Source: SHVO01 sp041919675
GTDB taxonomy: Bacteria > Pseudomonadota > Alphaproteobacteria > Rhodospirillales > Rhodospirillaceae
Length of the DNA stretch: 64,000 bases
Direction of reading: 5' to 3'
Assembly: GCA_041919675.1 (NCBI GenBank)
Contig: JAYRTJ010000006.1
Location: forward strand, 4,371 to 68,370
The position numbers and the translations under genes were made by a program. This document shows, in pieces, positions 59,941 to 64,000 of the stretch. The notes beneath the pieces were generated by a model. It saw only the letters and a program-made list of their open reading frames with translations. It did no database searches and was not told where the DNA came from. Position 1 is the stretch's first letter; each line of letters opens with the position of its first letter.

Positions 59941-62724
59941 CTATAGAGTTTTCACCAGCACGCCCTGGATGGAATCCTCCGGGCGAAGTTCGGGCGGCGA
60001 CTTCAGCATGTGGGTGGCCGGCCCTTCGCACCAGCGGCGCCACAGCGCGCGGTAGGTCTCTTCCAACGTGCGGGTAAAACCAACCTCATCGCGCAGAGCC
60101 GAGCGCTCCATGGCGGGGCGCAGCGTGGACCGGATCTCGGCAAGGCGTCGCGGATTGCGTCCAAAGGCGATGGCGCGGGCGATGTAGTCCTCGGCCGACG
60201 ACGCCACGAGTTCGTCCGCGATCCCCACCGCCGTCAGGAGACTGAGGCCGACGCGGCCGCGGTGATTGTCGCCCGCGAAGGTCAGCACCGGCACGCCCAT
60301 GTAGAGCGCTTCGCAGGTGGTGGTCGTTCCGTTGTAAGGGAAAGTGTCGAGCGCGAGATCGACACCGCCGTATTTGCCGAGATGCTCCTGCACCGACGGC
60401 ACGAACGCGGTCATCTCGATGCGGCCGGCGTCGATGCCGTGGCGGGCGAAATCGGCCAAAACACGCGCGCGCACGCGTTCGTCGCGCATCTGCTTGCACT
60501 TGATATAGAAGCGCGAGTCGGGCACCGCTTTCAGGATCGCGGCCCACGCCGCGATGGCCGGTTCGGTCACTTTCGGCAGCACATTGAACGAGGCGAAGGT
60601 GACGTAGCCTTTTTCAAGATGAGGCGCCGGCGCCGGAGGCGTCGCCTTGCCGGACGGGCGGTATAAATGGAAACAGTGCGCAAGACGCACGATCTCCTCC
60701 GTGCACCATCGCTCGCTGCCCGGCGGATCGGCGCGCCCGTCGGTGATGCGATAATCCATGGCGGGCACGCCGCTGGTCTCCGGGTAACCGAGATACTCGA
60801 TCTGCACGGGCGCGGGTTTGAGCGCGCAGACCGGCAGCCGGTTGCCCGAGGTATGCCCGCCGAGATTCACCAGGAGATCGATGCCGTCGTCGCGCAGCCT
60901 TTGGGCAAAGGCATCGTTGGTGAAACCGGCGCTTTCAACCCAGAGATCGGCGCCTTTGCGCATCCCTTCGGTGATGACGTCGGCGCGCGAGGTATCGGAA
61001 TAGAGGCAGATCTCGAACTTATTCCGGTCGTGTTTCTCGAGCAGCGCTTCGAAGAAATAGGAAACGGAATGCGCCCGGAAATCCGGGGAGAGGTAGGCAA
61101 CGCGCAGGCGGCGGTCCGGATCCCTTGTATTCGTATGCGGCCGGTCCAAGGCCGGTTCGTCCGTCGAGAAGCGCCGGGCGAATTCCTTGTGGATCGCGAA
61201 GATGTCTTCGTTGGAGAGATCGGGCTCGTACAAGCTGGCGAACGCATAGTTGGAATAGAAGATCGGCGCGGAGCGCGTGTTCACATCCGCCGCATCGCGC
61301 ATGGCCTTGCGGGCGTCCGTGACGAGATGCTGCTCGAGCAGAAGGACGCCGAGCGTATTCAGCGCCATGGCGTTGGCCGGATCGAGTTCGAGCGCGCGGC
61401 GGATTTCGGCCTCGGCCGCGCTGAGCTGTTGATCCTCGAGCAGGGCGACCCCAAGACTATAGCGCGCGAAGCCGTTGTCGGGATGGCGCGCGAGCACCCT
61501 TCTGTAGACCTCGGTCGCGAGCGCCCCCTCGCCGCGCATGTAGTGCGCAACGCCGAGATTGATGAGCGCTTCGTCATATTCCGGGTCGTGCGCGACGGCA
61601 TTGGACAGCGCCGCGACGGCCTCCTGGAAGCGGAACATGCGCAACAGCAGCGCGCCCAGGTTGTTGCTGATGATGGGCGCATCGGGCTTCAGTTCGGCCG
61701 CGCGCTGCAGGTGCTTTGCCGCGGTTTGCAGATCGCCGCTCAAGGCATAGGCGAGACCGAGATTGTTGTGGGCTTCCGCATATACGGGAAGCAACGCCAC
61801 CGCCTGCGCGAGGATTTCAATGGCCTCGTCGAAGCGCTCGGCCTGGCGCAACGTATTGCCGTAGGCGTTCAGAAGCGTGGCGTGTCCGGGATGCTGCGCC
61901 ACGGCGGCGGCAAGCATCGTGAGGGCTTCATCGAGGCGCCCGGCCTCGCGCAGCGCGGGGCCGAGATTGGCCTTGGCGTCGGCGTAGCCCGGATCGAGAA
62001 CCAGCGCGTCCTTATACAGCCGCACGGCCTCGTCGTGACGCCCCAGCGCCCCGACGACATTGGCGAGGTTGTTGTAAACGATCGCGTCCTGCGGCGAGAG
62101 CTTGAGCGCCTGGCGGTAGCTGGCTTCGGCTTCGTCGAGATTGCCGGTTTCCTTCAAGGCGACACCGCGGTTGAGCCAACTGTCGACGGCCGCGGGTTCG
62201 CGTGCGACCGCTTCGGAGAACGCTTGCGCGGCGTCCGCGTATTTGCCTTCCTTGATGAGGGCGAGACCAAGGGCGTGATGCGCGCGGTCCATGCCGCGAT
62301 GAAACGCCACGGCCATCCTGGCGATGGAGGTCGCCTCGGCGAAACGCGACAGACGGTGCAGAAGGCGCACGCGCTGCAAAAGAAGGTCGATCTGCCCGGG
62401 AACGCGGATCAGGGTTTCGTCGATCGCGCGCAAAGCCTCGTCGGCGCGCTGCGCGTCCGCGAGCATGGCGGAGAGATTGACCGCGAACAGCGGCTCGCGC
62501 GGGTTCAGCGCGCACGCCCGTTGCAAATGCAAGATCGCGTCCTGGAGGCGGCCCAAGGCATGTTTGGCGAGGCCGGCAAGATTATGCCCGTCGGCGTCCT
62601 CGGGATTGCGGGCGACGTAGGTGTCGAGCAGGACTTCCGCGCCGGCGGCATCGCCGGCTTTCAGGAAGTTGAGGCCTTGTTGGAGCAGCGGCGAAAGGAC
62701 ACGCCCTTGAGACGGCTGTGCCAT
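59941..62724 (-). CDS. Large TPR + GT41 (OGT/SPINDLY-like) glycosyltransferase
   Basis: The 927-residue protein has about thirteen TPR units (ATLLNAYGNTLRQAERFDEA; PVYAEAHNNLGLAYALSGDL; PIISNNLGALLLRMFRFQEA) before the GT41 domain: RLRVAYLSPDFRAHSVSYFF, LLVNLGGHTSGNRLPVCALK, PAPVQIEYLGYPETSGVPAM and LALDTFPYNGTTTTCEALYM. All catalytic signatures match the 639-residue paralogue, but the TPR superhelix is about twice as long, so it probably recognises a different or larger protein. It lies 22 bases after flaF on the same strand, downstream of flbT and flagellin. The best inference is O-glycosylation of flagellin before export. Confidence 0.93.
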   Translation of the reverse strand: MAQPSQGRVLSPLLQQGLNFLKAGDAAGAEVLLDTYVARNPEDADGHNLAGLAKHALGRLQDAILHLQRACALNPREPLFAVNLSAMLADAQRADEALRAIDETLIRVPGQIDLLLQRVRLLHRLSRFAEATSIARMAVAFHRGMDRAHHALGLALIKEGKYADAAQAFSEAVAREPAAVDSWLNRGVALKETGNLDEAEASYRQALKLSPQDAIVYNNLANVVGALGRHDEAVRLYKDALVLDPGYADAKANLGPALREAGRLDEALTMLAAAVAQHPGHATLLNAYGNTLRQAERFDEAIEILAQAVALLPVYAEAHNNLGLAYALSGDLQTAAKHLQRAAELKPDAPIISNNLGALLLRMFRFQEAVAALSNAVAHDPEYDEALINLGVAHYMRGEGALATEVYRRVLARHPDNGFARYSLGVALLEDQQLSAAEAEIRRALELDPANAMALNTLGVLLLEQHLVTDARKAMRDAADVNTRSAPIFYSNYAFASLYEPDLSNEDIFAIHKEFARRFSTDEPALDRPHTNTRDPDRRLRVAYLSPDFRAHSVSYFFEALLEKHDRNKFEICLYSDTSRADVITEGMRKGADLWVESAGFTNDAFAQRLRDDGIDLLVNLGGHTSGNRLPVCALKPAPVQIEYLGYPETSGVPAMDYRITDGRADPPGSERWCTEEIVRLAHCFHLYRPSGKATPPAPAPHLEKGYVTFASFNVLPKVTEPAIAAWAAILKAVPDSRFYIKCKQMRDERVRARVLADFARHGIDAGRIEMTAFVPSVQEHLGKYGGVDLALDTFPYNGTTTTCEALYMGVPVLTFAGDNHRGRVGLSLLTAVGIADELVASSAEDYIARAIAFGRNPRRLAEIRSTLRPAMERSALRDEVGFTRTLEETYRALWRRWCEGPATHMLKSPPELRPEDSIQGVLVKTL

Positions 62725-62746
62725 CCGCCAAGCCTATTCGAGACGC

Positions 62747-63163
62747 TTACGCGCCGGTCGGACGGGCGCCGCCGGCTTGCGCCGCCTGGCCGGCCGTTTC
62801 CGCATTGGTGCGCAGGCCCGCCGCGAGGTTGCGGTTGATGTTGATGAGCACATCGAGATCGCCCGCCGAGCTGGACCGCAGCGCCTTGGTGGTCTGCTTG
62901 TCGACGAAGATCGACAGCGACATGACGTTCGCCTTGATCTCCGGCGGGAGCTGGTTGTCGGGCTCGGTCAAGTCGGCCTGGATAATGGTCCAGAGCAGAT
63001 GGTTGAAGCGCAGCGCCTTGGCGAACTCTTCGATGTTGCCGGTCTGCTTCTTAGCGTCTTCAAGCAGAAGCGCGGCCTTTGTAAAGGCCATCGCCTCAAC
63101 CTCACGCGGGGAGAGGTTGCGTTTCTGCTGTTGCTGATAAACTGCAACTTTATCTTTTGACAT
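62747..63163 (-). CDS. flaF: Flagellin regulator FlaF
   Basis: The 138-residue helical protein has the FlaF signature NLSPREVEAMAFTKAALLLE, then FNHLLWTIIQADLTEPDNQL and PPEIKANVMSLSIFVDKQTT. FlaF is needed for flagellin production or secretion in alphaproteobacteria and opposes FlbT. Its start overlaps the end of flbT by 14 bases, so the two are coupled. The C-terminal 25 residues (Ala/Gly/Pro) are an extension. A second FlaF-like gene at 41996 shares the core. Confidence 0.93.
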   Translation of the reverse strand: MSKDKVAVYQQQQKRNLSPREVEAMAFTKAALLLEDAKKQTGNIEEFAKALRFNHLLWTIIQADLTEPDNQLPPEIKANVMSLSIFVDKQTTKALRSSSAGDLDVLININRNLAAGLRTNAETAGQAAQAGGARPTGA

Positions 63164-63548
63164 TCGCCAAGGCCTCCGCCTCGAACTTTATCAGCTGCCG
63201 GCACATTTTGAGGGCCCGGTAGTGGTCGCCCGCAAGGATATGCTGGGACATCTCGACCATCAGGTCCACCGCACGGGCGTCCACCGGTACTAAAATCATT
63301 TGTCTCATTAAAACGAAGTAAATGCCATGGTAATCCTTCTCACGTGCAGGGTTAATGTACATGTTGAGGATCGTGACATAGAGCTTCTTGGCGACCGTGT
63401 CGGCCTTCTCTTCGGTGATGATGTCCTTCTCGCGCACAACCGGCACGCGGTTCAGGACAACGAATTCCGTCTTCGCCGGACCGTTGGCGATCACGGATGT
63501 GCCGATGAGGACTTTTTCGTTGGGCTTCAGCGTCAGTTTTAAGGGCAT
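63150..63548 (-). CDS. flbT: Flagellin mRNA regulator FlbT
   Basis: The 132-residue protein matches FlbT from end to end: MPLKLTLKPNEKVLIGTSVI, TEFVVLNRVPVVREKDIITE, VTILNMYINPAREKDYHGIY and HILAGDHYRALKMCRQLIKF. FlbT binds flagellin mRNA leader and limits translation in Caulobacter. The order flagellin-flbT-flaF on one strand is the classical arrangement. The start follows a 114-base gap after the flagellin stop. Confidence 0.96.
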   Translation of the reverse strand: MPLKLTLKPNEKVLIGTSVIANGPAKTEFVVLNRVPVVREKDIITEEKADTVAKKLYVTILNMYINPAREKDYHGIYFVLMRQMILVPVDARAVDLMVEMSQHILAGDHYRALKMCRQLIKFEAEALANVKR

Positions 63549-63662
63549 GGTATTTCTTAGATGGCGGGTTCGACGGCAGTGTCGCGCGGCAATATGAACT
63601 TAAACAGCCGCTCCGTGAAGCGCTGAACCGTACCTAAAATCCCCCCTGTTAAACCGAGGCCC

Positions 63663-64000
63663 TTAGAAGAGACGCAGAATCGCTTCTTCCGACTTCTGCG
63701 CGATCGAGAGCGAAATCGTGCCCAGCTGCTGACGGGTCTGCAGCGAGAGCAGGTTCGCGGACTCTTCGTTCATGTCGGCGTTCACGAGTTCGGCGGCGCC
63801 GCCCTTCAGCGTATTGATGATGCGCGTCGTAAAATCGGCGCGGATCTGGAGAAGCGCGGAGTTCGTGCCGAGCGCCTGCGCGTTCTGACGCACCGTGACC
63901 AGCGCGCTGTCGATGGCGCGCAGCGCCGCGGTGATGCCACGGATCGCGCCCGTGCCCGACTGCCCCCACACATTGGAACTGGGCAGAGACCCCGTCGCGA
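63663..64000 (-). CDS. Flagellin, C-terminal part (N-terminus outside window)
   Basis: The frame is open to the window edge; about 112 residues are visible, beginning ATGSLPSSNVWGQSG. The C-terminal flagellin D0/D1 helices are clear: AIDSALVTVRQNAQALGTNS, ALLQIRADFTTRIINTLKGG and ESANLLSLQTRQQLGTISLS, ending IAQKSEEAILRLF. This is the filament subunit exported through the flagellar core. Serine- and threonine-containing surface parts that might be glycosylated lie outside the window. It precedes flbT and flaF on the same strand. Confidence 0.95.
   Translation of the reverse strand, partial: ATGSLPSSNVWGQSGTGAIRGITAALRAIDSALVTVRQNAQALGTNSALLQIRADFTTRIINTLKGGAAELVNADMNEESANLLSLQTRQQLGTISLSIAQKSEEAILRLF

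Overview
The window is high-GC, gene-dense DNA with no rRNA or tRNA genes, CRISPR arrays or insertion sequences that I could recognise. The flagellar genes point to an alphaproteobacterium: flaF, flbT, fliX, a DUF6468 protein and a MotE-type protein, a DksA that keeps only one zinc-finger cysteine, sigma-54 sites in front of flgF and flgI, and a GTTC-N7-GTTC LexA-type box. The genus cannot be fixed from the sequence alone; a Caulobacter- or Rhizomicrobium-like lineage is an inference.

Layout. 1-4.2 kb: iron acquisition (PepSY membrane protein, catecholate-type TonB receptor, TonB) around a divergent control region with Fur-like half-sites. 4.2-7.8 kb: a degenerate receiver protein and a small glycan/lipid group (methyltransferase, GINT1-like propeller protein, GT4 glycosyltransferase). 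8.0-12.0 kb: a complete FecI/FecR/STN-receptor cell-surface signalling set. 12.4-26.9 kb: a second signalling set (sigma factor, FecR and STN receptor, the receptor divergent), whose receptor heads a long co-directional series of exported proteins: a PAL-like NHL propeller, an orphan ModA-like binding protein, a COG4315 repeat protein, an unknown secreted protein, a DUF1592/1588 protein with a CxxCH motif, a Tat-type DUF1552 protein, and a Tat-type FMN alpha-hydroxy-acid dehydrogenase with its own CxxCH. I read this as an inducible system that imports a substrate across the outer membrane and oxidises it in the periplasm. Its substrate is unknown, and it is the best candidate here for an undescribed system.

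26.9-63.9 kb is mainly flagellar, split into blocks. The minus-strand motor block holds fliL, fliM, a DUF6468 gene, motE, two MotB-like genes and an 1114-residue repeat protein. The rod/ring block holds flgF-flgG-flgA-flgH behind a sigma-54 site, followed by a flaF paralogue. The hook-junction block holds flgI, a rod-binding protein, a FlgN-like chaperone, flgK and flgL behind another sigma-54 site. At the right edge lie flagellin (cut by the window), flbT and flaF, followed by two TPR-GT41 glycosyltransferases that probably modify flagellin. Housekeeping and unknown genes lie between these blocks: a thioesterase, a rhodanese, a DUF3987 protein, a small gene behind an SOS-like box, an OB-fold protein, an exported methyltransferase, dksA and a CitMHS transporter.

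Several repeats stand out: five 84-bp units carrying duplicated terminator hairpins after the flaF paralogue, a 27-bp duplication of the dksA tail, and two families of dispersed palindromes. All assignments rest on reading motifs by eye; no database search was run.
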